A stretch of 64,000 bases of DNA from positions 1-64,000 of the forward strand of contig JACBXP010000007.1 of the NCBI GenBank assembly GCA_015863185.1, in the 5' to 3' direction. Below the pieces are notes generated by a model. The model made no database searches and was not told the DNA's origin. It was given only the letters and a program-made list of their open reading frames with translations. Positions 32,721 through 41,179 of this stretch are shown here, one piece after another (the first letter of the stretch is position 1; every line of letters begins with the position of its first letter). The position numbers were made by a program, and so were the translations under genes. Source of the stretch: Aerococcaceae bacterium DSM 111020 (lineage in GTDB: Bacteria; Bacillota; Bacilli; Lactobacillales; Aerococcaceae).

Positions 32721-32757
32721 CAACAAGAGGGGTGACTACGGTCACCCCTCTTGTTGC
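32721..32757. terminator. Bidirectional terminator between convergent genes
   Basis: A perfect 16-bp stem CAACAAGAGGGGTGAC (32721-32736) with 32741-32756 and a 4-nt loop, between the L,D-transpeptidase and ArAE-type genes. Confidence 0.85.
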
Positions 32758-32761
32758 AATT

Positions 32762-33859
32762 TTATATTTCATCCAAATCTGGTTCATCTTCTAAACCGTC
32801 TTCGATATTATAACGTTTCAAGTAAATTCGGATTAAATTATTCAATTTGTTAATTTCCTCTTCATAACGATAAATTGCTGACATGATATGTATCACACCA
32901 TTAACTTCAGTAGCATACTCCTCATCTGTATGTAAATGAGTTTGAGCTTGTTCAAAGAATTTTTCTAAATATTGATCACGCCACGACATTGGTTGTTCAA
33001 TAAAGCGAACTTCATCAGGTGGAACACGGCCACTGAATTTTAGTAAAATCTGTTCATGTGCAGATAATAGTGTTTCCATTCTTTCGCGAACTAACTTGCG
33101 AAGCGTTGGATCGAAATCATTATATACATGGTCATTTTTATGAAAGACACGAACCAATGAAAATGTTCGCTTCGTTAGACGTACCATATGTCTGAATATG
33201 ACGAGTCTACGCGCCACAACAGGTCGTCGTTTCTTTTGAATAATAACTTCCTCACGCATCAGTGAAAAATAATTTTCAATTCTTGATACTTTCTTTTCCA
33301 ATTCTTTGTGATCTTGGTGCATAATGGTAAAATTTGTATTTCGCCGTAATGAAGATCGAATGGCTACCAGCATTTCGTTGGTTGTTTCCGTTAACATATC
33401 ATAAAAGACTTGATCATATTGTGGTGGATAAATAATCCAATTAACAAAGAAGGACACTAATACACCAATGACTGTCTCTAATACTCTGTAGATGGCTATT
33501 AAAACATAATTGGGATTGGTCGACAACATAATGACGACCACGGTAATCGAAGCGAGACTAATCACATCACTTAATTTTAATGAATTTAAGATAGCAATGG
33601 TAATCATCACTCCGACACCAACTGCAACGGGACTATTTCCTATGGTTGACATGAGGAAAACAGCAACAATTCCCCCAATCGTATTACTGACGACACGTCT
33701 CATAAAGACATTGTAAGATTGTTTTACTGAAGGCATTGTTGTAGTAATGGCGGCAACCGCGGCTAATGATGGACTATTATCTGGAATAATCAAACTGGAT
33801 AAATAAACAGAAATTATGATTGCCAGGCCAGTTTTAAAGACGCGAGCTCCTATTTTCAT
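32762..33859 (-). CDS. FUSC/aromatic acid exporter family membrane protein
   Basis: A 365-residue protein of the ArAE/FUSC group. Residues 1-140 contain about five helices, including the SYNVFMRRVVSNTIGGIVAV motif. Residues 145-350 form a long basic, helical cytoplasmic domain (ArAE_C type) with QKKRRPVVARR. The acidic C terminus ends in EDEPDLDEI. Members are proposed exporters of aromatic acids or other small molecules, and direct evidence is scarce in Gram-positives. Single gene, divergent from perR. Confidence 0.87.
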   Translation of the reverse strand: MKIGARVFKTGLAIIISVYLSSLIIPDNSPSLAAVAAITTTMPSVKQSYNVFMRRVVSNTIGGIVAVFLMSTIGNSPVAVGVGVMITIAILNSLKLSDVISLASITVVVIMLSTNPNYVLIAIYRVLETVIGVLVSFFVNWIIYPPQYDQVFYDMLTETTNEMLVAIRSSLRRNTNFTIMHQDHKELEKKVSRIENYFSLMREEVIIQKKRRPVVARRLVIFRHMVRLTKRTFSLVRVFHKNDHVYNDFDPTLRKLVRERMETLLSAHEQILLKFSGRVPPDEVRFIEQPMSWRDQYLEKFFEQAQTHLHTDEEYATEVNGVIHIMSAIYRYEEEINKLNNLIRIYLKRYNIEDGLEDEPDLDEI

Positions 33860-33971
33860 AATTTGTAACTCCTATTTCTAATTTCATAGTTTAATATACT
33901 CTCTCATTATACACAAAAACAATGAAGGATGGGAAGATAAGCTTAAGTGATTTATTAGATAAACTTTATAC

Positions 33972-34000
33972 TTTAGAATGATTAAAAATCATGATAAAAT
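33972..34000 (+). promoter_or_regulatory. perR promoter
   Basis: -35 TTTAGA (33972-33977), 17-bp spacer and -10 TAAAAT (33995-34000), about 44 bp before the GTG start. The PerR-type palindrome overlaps the -35 region. Confidence 0.5.
33973..33987. promoter_or_regulatory. Candidate PerR box (autoregulation)
   Basis: TTAGAATGATTAAAA matches the PerR box TTATAATNATTATAA at 12 of 14 specified positions, with the two mismatches in near-symmetric places. It overlaps the -35 of the perR promoter, which fits known autorepression of perR genes. Confidence 0.6.
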
Positions 34001-34043
34001 ATAAGAAAGAGAGCATATTCAATGAAGGATTGGAGGGACGCAG

Positions 34044-34529
34044 GTGGAATATAATCAAAATGGCTTAAGTTATAACTTAGAAGAAGAACTGTCCGATGCA
34101 ATTGAGTTACTTCGTGATAAAAGCATACGTATCACACCACAAAGAAGAGCAATATTATCTTTTCTCATTGAGACGGATAGTCATCCTACAGTGGATGAGA
34201 TTTATCAAAATTTGAGTCAAGATGAAGAATTGGGAATTAGTCTTGCGACCGTCTATAATAATTTAAATGTATTAGTAGATGTCGGACTCGTTAATCAAAT
34301 GAAGTTTTCTGACGTGACGAGTCGATATGATTATCGAGGACATAGTCACCGTCATATTATTTGTACTAATTGTGGTAAAATCGGTGATTTTCACTATGAT
34401 GAACTTTCCGGATTAGAAGAAGCTGCACAAAAACAAACAGGATATCAAGTTCAATTTAATAAATTAGATGTTTATGGTTTATGTCCAGAATGTCAAAAAT
34501 TAAAAGAAGAAGCGATAGAAGAGTCATAA
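34044..34529 (+). CDS. perR: Peroxide-responsive repressor PerR (Fur family)
   Basis: A 161-residue Fur-family regulator. The winged helix carries TPQRRAILSF and the recognition helix ISLATVYNNLNVL. The structural zinc site is Cys107-Cys110 with Cys147-Cys150. The regulatory metal residues of PerR all align: His47, Asp96, His102, His104 and Asp115; the Asp at the last position marks PerR rather than Fur or Zur. With iron bound, the two His are oxidised by peroxide and the repressor leaves DNA. The start is GTG after GGAGGGA. A PerR-like box overlaps its own promoter. Confidence 0.92.
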   Translation: MEYNQNGLSYNLEEELSDAIELLRDKSIRITPQRRAILSFLIETDSHPTVDEIYQNLSQDEELGISLATVYNNLNVLVDVGLVNQMKFSDVTSRYDYRGHSHRHIICTNCGKIGDFHYDELSGLEEAAQKQTGYQVQFNKLDVYGLCPECQKLKEEAIEES

Positions 34530-34547
34530 AAGGTCGACATCTAAAAT

Positions 34548-34601
34548 GACCACACCTACTCGTCGAATATATCAAAGGCAAGTAGGTGTGGTCTTATTTT
34601 A
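34548..34601. terminator. Terminator between perR and trpS
   Basis: Stem GACCACACCTACT (34548-34560) with 34581-34593 around a 20-nt loop, followed by TTATTTTATT. It serves perR and possibly the convergent trpS. Confidence 0.78.
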
Positions 34602-34660
34602 TTATAAATGTAGTCATTGCATCGTTAAGCTATAGTATTCGACAGGATAAATCTTAAGAA

Positions 34661-35650
34661 TCAGTGAATTCCCATAGCACTTTCCATTCGTGCTAATGTC
34701 TCACTGGCAATTTTATTAGCTTTTGTCGCACCATCGGTGACAATATCCTGTAAATCATTTCCAGCCATTAATTTTTCATAACGCTCTTGGATTGGAGCCA
34801 CTGTTTCAACCGTAAGTTCAGCTAAATCATTTTTGAAAGCCCCATAACCTTGACCTTGATATTCTTCGACAATTGAATCAATTGATCTTTGGGAGAGGCT
34901 GGCGTATATTTCTAATAAATTGCTGACAGCAGATTGTTTTTCTACATCATAATGAACTTCACCAATAGAATCAGTGACAGCACTTTTGATTTTTTTGATG
35001 ATGGTTTTTGGTGGGTCTAATAATGAGATAAAACTACGAACATTGTCATCTGATTTACTCATTTTTCTTGTTGGATCTTGTAGGCTCATGACACGAGTGC
35101 CGTTTTTAGGGTAAATTCCTTCAGGCTTAACAAGCAAGTCTTTTCCTTGTCCGAAGCGATAATTAAAGCGGTCAACAAAATCACGCGTCAATTCAATATG
35201 TTGTTTTTGGTCATCGCCTACAGGAACATAAGCGGCATCGTAAAGGACAATATCTCCTACCATTAATGCTGGATAAGTTAAGAGACCGGCACTAATAGAT
35301 TCTTGTTTAGCAGCTTTATCTTTATATTGGGTCATACGTTCAAGCTCGCCAATTCCTAAATTACATTGAATCAACCATGCTGCTTGAGCATGTGCTGGGA
35401 CATCTGATTGAACAAAAATAATCGATTTATCAGGATCGATTCCCATTGCAATGTAAAGGGCGGCTAATGATTTTGTATTATGTTTTAATTCCTTAGGGTT
35501 TTGAGGGACTGTAATGGCATGTTGGTTAACTACGCAATAAATTGCCTCATACTTATCTTGTAAATCGACAAAACCTTTCATTGCACCAATGTAGTTACCA
35601 ATAGTTGGGGTGCCTGATGGTTGTACACCTGAAAAAATACGTTGTTTCAT
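34661..35650 (-). CDS. trpS: Tryptophanyl-tRNA synthetase
   Basis: A 329-residue class I synthetase that charges tRNA-Trp. The HIGH-like motif is PTIGNYIGA near residue 15 and the KMSKS motif is RKMSKSDD. MQCN-region equivalents VGDDQKQHIELTRD and the LIQCNLGIGELERMTQ helix are characteristic. The frame opens at 35662, but ATG 35650 has GAGG six bases upstream and gives the usual MKQRIFSG start. No T-box leader was found upstream. Confidence 0.96.
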   Translation of the reverse strand: MKQRIFSGVQPSGTPTIGNYIGAMKGFVDLQDKYEAIYCVVNQHAITVPQNPKELKHNTKSLAALYIAMGIDPDKSIIFVQSDVPAHAQAAWLIQCNLGIGELERMTQYKDKAAKQESISAGLLTYPALMVGDIVLYDAAYVPVGDDQKQHIELTRDFVDRFNYRFGQGKDLLVKPEGIYPKNGTRVMSLQDPTRKMSKSDDNVRSFISLLDPPKTIIKKIKSAVTDSIGEVHYDVEKQSAVSNLLEIYASLSQRSIDSIVEEYQGQGYGAFKNDLAELTVETVAPIQERYEKLMAGNDLQDIVTDGATKANKIASETLARMESAMGIH

Positions 35651-35771
35651 GATGAGCCTCATTTCTATAATTCTCTAATAAGTATTATAACGGAGTTTGG
35701 TCTCAATTTAAACCCGATAAAATTAAGCGTTTAAAGAAGTCGATAATCTATTAAAACTACTTTATTATGGA

Positions 35772-35954
35772 TATCAGACTTTGGTCTGATAAAGTATTTA
35801 ATACGTAAGGAGTATGATAGAGTTAGTCAAGTAAGAAACAACTAACTATCTTTAAATTGAAAACCAATTTAAAAATAACAGGTTGAATTATAGTCATACA
35901 TATGATAAGATTAACTTATGGTTAGATACTTGAATTACTTAATTGTTAATTAAG
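35772..35954 (+). other. Structured intergenic region upstream of spxA
   Basis: The 350 bp between trpS and spxA hold no supported gene but four short perfect inverted repeats: TATCAGAC 35772-35779/35784-35791, AGTTAGT 35821-35827/35841-35847, TTTAAATTG 35851-35859/35865-35873, and CTTAATT 35938-35944/35948-35954. None has a terminator-type T-run. They could be operators or form a structured spx mRNA leader. Strand is assigned from spxA. Confidence 0.4.
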
Positions 35955-36001
35955 AATCATGAAACAGGTCCGTAACGTCACATATAGAGAGGAAAGTTCT
36001 T

Positions 36002-36400
36002 ATGGTTACACTGTACATTACACCTAGTTGTACATCATGTCGTAAAGCACGTACATGGTTAGAAGAAAATGACATTGCTTATAAAGAAAGAAATATTTTT
36101 ACAGAATCTTTATCAATTGATGAAATTAAAGAAATTTTAACATTAACTGAAAATGGAACAGAAGATATTGTCTCAACACGTTCTAAAGCGTATTCGCAAT
36201 TAGATGTTGAATTAAGCGAATTACCACTAAACGACTTCTTTGAGTTAGTTCAAGAAGAACCTGGATTATTAAGACGTCCTATTATTATGGATGATCGTCG
36301 TTTACAAATTGGTTATAATGAAGATGAGATTCGTCGCTTCTTGCCAAAAGAAGTGAGAGCACGTGAACTTGCAAAAGCAAGAGCGAGTGTGAATGAATAA
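36002..36400 (+). CDS. spxA: Transcriptional regulator Spx
   Basis: A 132-residue ArsC-like regulator that binds the C-terminal domain of the RNA polymerase alpha subunit and controls thiol and oxidative stress genes. The redox switch is Cys10-x2-Cys13 (PSCTSC), and the RPI motif is [20 protein letters not shown] precedes the start. It is followed by mecA and coiA, the conserved Lactobacillales order. ClpXP, which degrades Spx, is not in the window. Confidence 0.96.
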   Translation: MVTLYITPSCTSCRKARTWLEENDIAYKERNIFTESLSIDEIKEILTLTENGTEDIVSTRSKAYSQLDVELSELPLNDFFELVQEEPGLLRRPIIMDDRRLQIGYNEDEIRRFLPKEVRARELAKARASVNE

Positions 36401-36406
36401 TATTTT

Positions 36407-36431
36407 AAAGCGACATCTTGTCGCTTTTTTA
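36407..36431 (+). terminator. Intrinsic terminator after spxA
   Basis: Stem AAAGCGACA (36407-36415) with TGTCGCTTT (36419-36427), then TTT. Confidence 0.85.
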
Positions 36432-36560
36432 ATTTCTAAAAGTGTTTGCTACTTGCAAATTCATCTGACTCTGATAGAATTCAACTAATGGTAGTTATCT
36501 CTTTTTTTATTTCAGAGATAGAACTATAATAGTGCTAATGAACTTACGGAGGTGAAAGTT

Positions 36561-37232
36561 ATGGAAATGGAACATATAAATGAAAATTTAATTAAAGTAT
36601 TCATCGACGCAAGTGATTTAGAAGAACGTGGTATTACATTTTTAGACTTGGTAAGTGGTCAAGAACATATCGAACATTTCTTTTATTCTATTCTTGAAGA
36701 AGTAGATATTGATGAACATTTTAGAGATTCCGAAGCGGTAACTTTTCAAGTCATGCCAAAGCAAAATGGTATCGAACTTTATATTAGCCGAAATGACATT
36801 GGTGATATAGAAGGATGGAGTAGTGAACTAACAAAACATCTCATGGATACTCAAGATGAAATTGTTCAACACGAGAATGAAAAGAAACAAAATAATGATC
36901 AACATACAACAGAAGAGAACGACTCATTAGGCAATTCATTTAATCAGCCATTGATTATTAAGTTTGAATCATTAGATGATGTTTTCTCTGGAACTCAAGC
37001 GATTGATAAGATAGGCTCAATACATGCTGATCTTTATCATTATGATTCCCATTATTTCTTAGACATTCAAGTAGGGACAAGTCTACTCTTACCACATCAA
37101 TTAATGGCCATCAATTTACAAGCGTTAGAGTATGGACAAAAAACATCTATGACTCAAGCAATATTACAAGAACATGGTCATTTAATTCGTGAAAGTGATG
37201 CGATTGAATATTTCGCAACAACATTTAAATAA
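36561..37232 (+). CDS. mecA: Adaptor protein MecA
   Basis: A 223-residue MecA. The N-terminal domain (1-85) has MEHINENLIKVFI and DLEERGITFLDL, and the C-terminal domain (about 135-223) starts with the PLIIKFESLDDV strand. A poorly conserved Glu/Asn-rich linker joins them. MecA delivers competence regulators and other targets to ClpCP. ATG 36561 has GGAGGTGA and is chosen over GTG 36552. A TATAAT at 36525-36530 is the likely -10; an 11-bp imperfect inverted repeat (36492-36526) overlaps the promoter. Confidence 0.94.
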   Translation: MEMEHINENLIKVFIDASDLEERGITFLDLVSGQEHIEHFFYSILEEVDIDEHFRDSEAVTFQVMPKQNGIELYISRNDIGDIEGWSSELTKHLMDTQDEIVQHENEKKQNNDQHTTEENDSLGNSFNQPLIIKFESLDDVFSGTQAIDKIGSIHADLYHYDSHYFLDIQVGTSLLLPHQLMAINLQALEYGQKTSMTQAILQEHGHLIRESDAIEYFATTFK

Positions 37233-37248
37233 TTGATTAACAACCATG

Positions 37249-37304
37249 CTATCATTGTTTTCATTTTCTGAGCTTTCAGAAGATAATGCAATGATAGTTT
37301 TTTA
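37249..37304 (+). terminator. Intrinsic terminator after mecA
   Basis: Outer stem CTATCATTG (37249-37257) with CAATGATAG (37289-37297), an inner TCTGA-GCT-TTCAGA hairpin, then TTTTTTATTTTT. Confidence 0.75.
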
Positions 37305-37388
37305 TTTTTATCCAGAACGAATACGATCTCCTGTAAAATAATTTAATAAATTTTTCTCTTTTGTTTATTTATTATTAGAGGTGATAGT

Positions 37389-38393
37389 ATGTATGCTGCA
37401 GTAACCGAGTGTGGGCAACTTATCTATGCTAGTGATGCCAAAAAACACAATAATAGAAAATGGTTGTGTCCGCGATGTCACCAGCCAGTACAATTAATCA
37501 TACGTCGTAATGGACGTCCGTATTTTAGACACAAAATGAAGCGTCAAGCACAACAAAAGGGAGAATCGCTAATTCATTCAAAAATAAAGCAACAATTAGC
37601 TGATTTTTATATTCAGCGGGGTTATACCGTTGATTTGGAATACAATATATTAGCCATTGATCGCATCGCTGATATATTATTGCAAAAAGAAAAGGTAGTC
37701 ATTGAAATTCAACATACACCTATCTCTACGGTAGATATTAGACAACGCACATTATCTTATCAACAATTTGGGTATCGCTGTTTTTGGTTGATGACACCAA
37801 GTTTATATTCATTTTCATTAAAGCATTATTGGCATGACGCGTTATTACAATATCATCCTCAACTAGGATACTATCGCTTAATCTATAATCCACATTTAAA
37901 AAGAATCATCTTAGAATGGGCTCTTGATTTAGTCAATATGAAAGCATTAAACTATTTTGAATATTATGGCAAACCTGATATGTTGATAAATTTTTCAAAA
38001 GTGATAATTCAAGAGAAAACCCAGAAAGTATCGTTGAATATTGCACCCAAAAAAATAAACTATATGAGACGCGTCGCTTCTTTGAGAAAAGCATATGGCA
38101 ATGCAGAACTATTGCGCTGTCTATATAGTGAAGGTTATACATTGAATTCATTACCTCAGTGGATATTAACTGAACATATTCATTTAAGAGGAATAAAAAC
38201 GCCATCATGGATAGTTTTAGCTTGGATATGGTTACAATCAAAATTAACGAAAGGGAGGATTGAGGATATAATATTACAGTTGCTTAACGATCAAAAAATT
38301 CATAAATATGATATGCCATTCGTATCAGATACCCAATGGAAAAAAGATCTATCGACGGGAATTGAATTACTTGTTAATCGATTTGACAGCTAA
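37389..38393 (+). CDS. coiA: Competence protein CoiA
   Basis: A 334-residue CoiA-family protein, needed for recombination of transforming DNA in streptococci. The N-terminal zinc-finger-like region has CPRCHQPV and PYFRHK, and the nuclease-like core contains DRIADILL and VIEIQHTPIS (PD-(D/E)xK-type), followed by QRTLSYQQFGYRCFWLM. The C-terminal half is variable and helical. It is shorter than some CoiA proteins but ends cleanly. The usual next gene, pepF, is missing; a convergent sulfatase cassette follows instead. Confidence 0.92.
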   Translation: MYAAVTECGQLIYASDAKKHNNRKWLCPRCHQPVQLIIRRNGRPYFRHKMKRQAQQKGESLIHSKIKQQLADFYIQRGYTVDLEYNILAIDRIADILLQKEKVVIEIQHTPISTVDIRQRTLSYQQFGYRCFWLMTPSLYSFSLKHYWHDALLQYHPQLGYYRLIYNPHLKRIILEWALDLVNMKALNYFEYYGKPDMLINFSKVIIQEKTQKVSLNIAPKKINYMRRVASLRKAYGNAELLRCLYSEGYTLNSLPQWILTEHIHLRGIKTPSWIVLAWIWLQSKLTKGRIEDIILQLLNDQKIHKYDMPFVSDTQWKKDLSTGIELLVNRFDS

Positions 38394-38428
38394 AAAAGAT
38401 GCCTTGAACTTTCAAGGCATCTTTTTTG
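38393..38428. terminator. Bidirectional terminator between coiA and the FGE gene
   Basis: Stem AAGATGCCTTGAA (38396-38408) with 38411-38423, flanked by A-run on the left and T-run on the right. Confidence 0.88.
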
Positions 38429-38441
38429 AATAGATATTAAA

Positions 38442-39326
38442 TTATAAAATATCTTTGACACAACGAAAACCTGTGTTAGATGTTGATGAATTAGCGGTAT
38501 TGCTATTTCGTCCAGCATTGCGATACCTTTGACAATAAGAGTCGTGGCAAAGGAAAGATCCCCCACGTAATGCTTTTTGTTTGTCACTATATGTATGATT
38601 TTCGATTAAGATATCAAGTGATGAATGCTCCACAAAATAGTCGAGAGGAATGCGTCCTGTATTCAAACACCATTCCCAAACATTTCCAATCATTTGGTAG
38701 AGACCATATCCATTTGGAGAATAAGAATCCGCTGGAGCGGTACCTAAATACCCATCATCGACAGAATTTTGCTCTGGAAAGTTACCTTGCCAAGTATTGG
38801 CCATCCATTGATTATCCGGTGTGAGTGTATCTCCCCAAGGATAAATCATGTTTTCTTTGGCACCACGTGATGCAATTTCCCATTCAGCTTCAGTAGGGAG
38901 GCGTTTACCTGCCCAACTAGCATAGGCCATAGCATCATTCCAAGTGACATGTGTAACAGGATGATTCATACGGTCATCAATAGAAGACCCTTCTCCTTCG
39001 GGCATGCGCCAACAGGCATTTGGAACTTCATACCACCAATCAGTTCCGCCAGTAGGACGGTATTTTTCTAATTGGTCTGCACTTAATAATAAATGAAAAA
39101 CATTTGAAGAACCAAAGCGTTCTGCCTCAGTGACATATCCTGTCTTTTGAAAGAACTCAAGAAACTCAGCATTTGTAACAGTTGTCTCATCGATATAAAA
39201 ATCGCGAACTGTTACCTCTACACTAGGACCTTCATTGTCTCTATCAAATCCTATCTTACTATTATCACCAATTTGATAAGTACCACCTGGTATCTTTATC
39301 ATTGTTTTATTTTTTGTCATCGGCAT
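38442..39326 (-). CDS. Formylglycine-generating enzyme (SUMF1 family)
   Basis: A 294-residue FGE-sulfatase domain protein. It oxidises the active-site Cys of type I sulfatases to formylglycine. Family landmarks are the opening [43 protein letters not shown], and the copper-binding active-site pair Cys260 and Cys265 in [16 protein letters not shown], ending GFRC. Presence of both cysteines separates true FGE from the many catalytically different relatives. The gene overlaps the sulfatase 3' end by 20 bp with no good ribosome binding site, so translation is coupled; ATG 39326, 39320 or 39302 could be the start. Confidence 0.92.
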   Translation of the reverse strand: MPMTKNKTMIKIPGGTYQIGDNSKIGFDRDNEGPSVEVTVRDFYIDETTVTNAEFLEFFQKTGYVTEAERFGSSNVFHLLLSADQLEKYRPTGGTDWWYEVPNACWRMPEGEGSSIDDRMNHPVTHVTWNDAMAYASWAGKRLPTEAEWEIASRGAKENMIYPWGDTLTPDNQWMANTWQGNFPEQNSVDDGYLGTAPADSYSPNGYGLYQMIGNVWEWCLNTGRIPLDYFVEHSSLDILIENHTYSDKQKALRGGSFLCHDSYCQRYRNAGRNSNTANSSTSNTGFRCVKDIL

Positions 39327-40950
39327 AAGCTTTATTTAATTTTTCGATATATTCTTCATAATTACTCATCCAAGCTAATTGTTCCCAATCTCCAGTTGGT
39401 TGATCAGGCTGGTTCGCTTGGTCTTCTCCTGGCGTTGAACGACCCGTTAAGACATACTCTTCGAGAGCTTTAGATAACTCTTCCACCACTTCTGGATGTT
39501 CGTCTATCACATTAGTTGTTTCAGCTACATCATCGCGTAAATCATATAGTTGTGCTGCTTGGAACACTTCTTTATAAGAGTCAAGATTACGATCATAAGC
39601 AAAGTTCATTCCATCACCAGGTGTCATGATTAATTTCCAGAAATCACGACGAATTGCAAAGGCACCATTACCCGCAGAGGAGACAATGTCTTGGCGAATT
39701 TCTTTATCTTCACCACGCCATAATGGAAGGTTTGAATAAGAATCTTCTGCCATATCATCGTCAAGATCCGTTCCTAATAAGTCTGCTAAAGTAGCAAAGA
39801 AGTCACTATGTGATACCATATGATTGGATTCTGTTCCAGCTTCAATCATCTCTGGATAAGAAACGATGGTTGGTTCACGGTGTCCTCCTTCATAAATATG
39901 CATTTTATGACCACGATATCCTAAGGATGAGTCATGTCCTTGTTCACGTAAATCTTCTAAGCCAGCAATTGAGGAAACTCCATTATCAGATGTGAAAATA
40001 AAGATGGTATTATCAAATTCACCTGCTTCTTCTAAGCGATCGATCACTTCACCAACATATGAATCAAGTTGTAATACAAAGTCACCATAAATTCCGACAC
40101 CAGAGGTTCCTTTAAATTTATCATTAGGGACGATTGGCCCGTGAACTAAATGATTAGGATAGTATAAGAAGAACGGCTCTTCTTCTTCAATGAATTCATC
40201 TAACACTTCCATTGCTTTAGCTTGCATTTTATCAGGTAAGTGATAAGGTGAAGATTCCGGTGATGCGACACCTGGTTCCCATTGACGCCATGTGTCAGAT
40301 TTGATGCGTGAAATTTGTGGATTACCAGTGATAACCGTTGGAATATCGATGACTTTATTATTTTCAACGATAACAAATGGTCCTTGGTCAATGGATGCAG
40401 GTGTTACATAAGCATAATCAAAACCAAACTCATTCGGTCCAAAAGTAATTTCTTTTGTATAATCAATATCTAAACCTCGAATATAAGGTTCGGCAGTTGT
40501 GTTACCGAAATGCGGACGACCTTTAATATGTTCTGGATTTTTTTCCTCGATATATTCTTTGTCGAGACCATATGTTTCATAATCTGGACCATCTTCTCTC
40601 AATGTCCATTCTAAACCGAGATGCCATTTTCCGACAGCGGCGGTATTATAACCATGATCTTTGAGTAATTGAGCAATTGTTTTGCGGTCTTTTTCAATCA
40701 AAGGAAGAGAATCTCCAGGCGCGACGATGGACTTCAAACGTGAACGCCAATTGTAACGTCCCGTTAATAAACCATAACGAGAAGGTGTACACAATGCAGA
40801 GGTTGCGTGTGAATCGGTAAATTTCATCCCTTTTTCAGCAAGACGGTCAATATTTTTTGTTTGAAATTGTGCGTCTTTATTAAAGGCAGAAACGTCACCA
40901 ATACCTAAATCATCAACAAAAAATAAAACGACATTTGGTTTCTTTGACAT
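39307..40950 (-). CDS. Type I sulfatase, cytosolic
   Basis: A 547-residue arylsulfatase-family enzyme. The formylglycine motif is Cys54-Thr-Pro-Ser-Arg58 (CTPSR), the metal Asp pair is FFVDDLG (residues 13-14) and FTSDNGV holds further metal ligands. [13 protein letters not shown] near the C terminus is also typical. No signal peptide is present, so it acts inside the cell on an imported sulfate ester; the substrate is unknown. The downstream overlapping gene encodes the maturing FGE, a self-sufficient pair. The ribosome binding site is AAGGAGG. No sulfate-ester or glycan transporter is adjacent. Confidence 0.94.
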   Translation of the reverse strand: MSKKPNVVLFFVDDLGIGDVSAFNKDAQFQTKNIDRLAEKGMKFTDSHATSALCTPSRYGLLTGRYNWRSRLKSIVAPGDSLPLIEKDRKTIAQLLKDHGYNTAAVGKWHLGLEWTLREDGPDYETYGLDKEYIEEKNPEHIKGRPHFGNTTAEPYIRGLDIDYTKEITFGPNEFGFDYAYVTPASIDQGPFVIVENNKVIDIPTVITGNPQISRIKSDTWRQWEPGVASPESSPYHLPDKMQAKAMEVLDEFIEEEEPFFLYYPNHLVHGPIVPNDKFKGTSGVGIYGDFVLQLDSYVGEVIDRLEEAGEFDNTIFIFTSDNGVSSIAGLEDLREQGHDSSLGYRGHKMHIYEGGHREPTIVSYPEMIEAGTESNHMVSHSDFFATLADLLGTDLDDDMAEDSYSNLPLWRGEDKEIRQDIVSSAGNGAFAIRRDFWKLIMTPGDGMNFAYDRNLDSYKEVFQAAQLYDLRDDVAETTNVIDEHPEVVEELSKALEEYVLTGRSTPGEDQANQPDQPTGDWEQLAWMSNYEEYIEKLNKAYADDKK

Positions 40951-41113
40951 TTATTATCCTCCTTAAATATATTGTAAATTTAATCTAATGTTATTATAAC
41001 ATAGACTGACAATAAATGTTGTGGAGAAGTTTTCATTATAAGACGTGTTTAAATTATTTTTAACTGTCAAACTAAATTCTATTTGTAATGGAGATAGTTT
41101 TTATCACAATAAA

Positions 41114-41147
41114 AAACCAGTGAGGATAGAAATAGCCTCACTGGTTT
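41114..41147 (-). terminator. Intrinsic terminator after the ABC fusion gene
   Basis: Stem AAACCAGTGAGG (41114-41125) with CCTCACTGGTTT (41136-41147), T-run on the minus strand. Confidence 0.85.
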
Positions 41148-41179
41148 AATAATTGAGTATCTAGAAAGAAAAGTTAATA

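Noticed and set aside
35651-35770. T-box leader for trpS
   Set aside because: No T-box sequence, specifier stem or antiterminator was found on the minus strand upstream of trpS.
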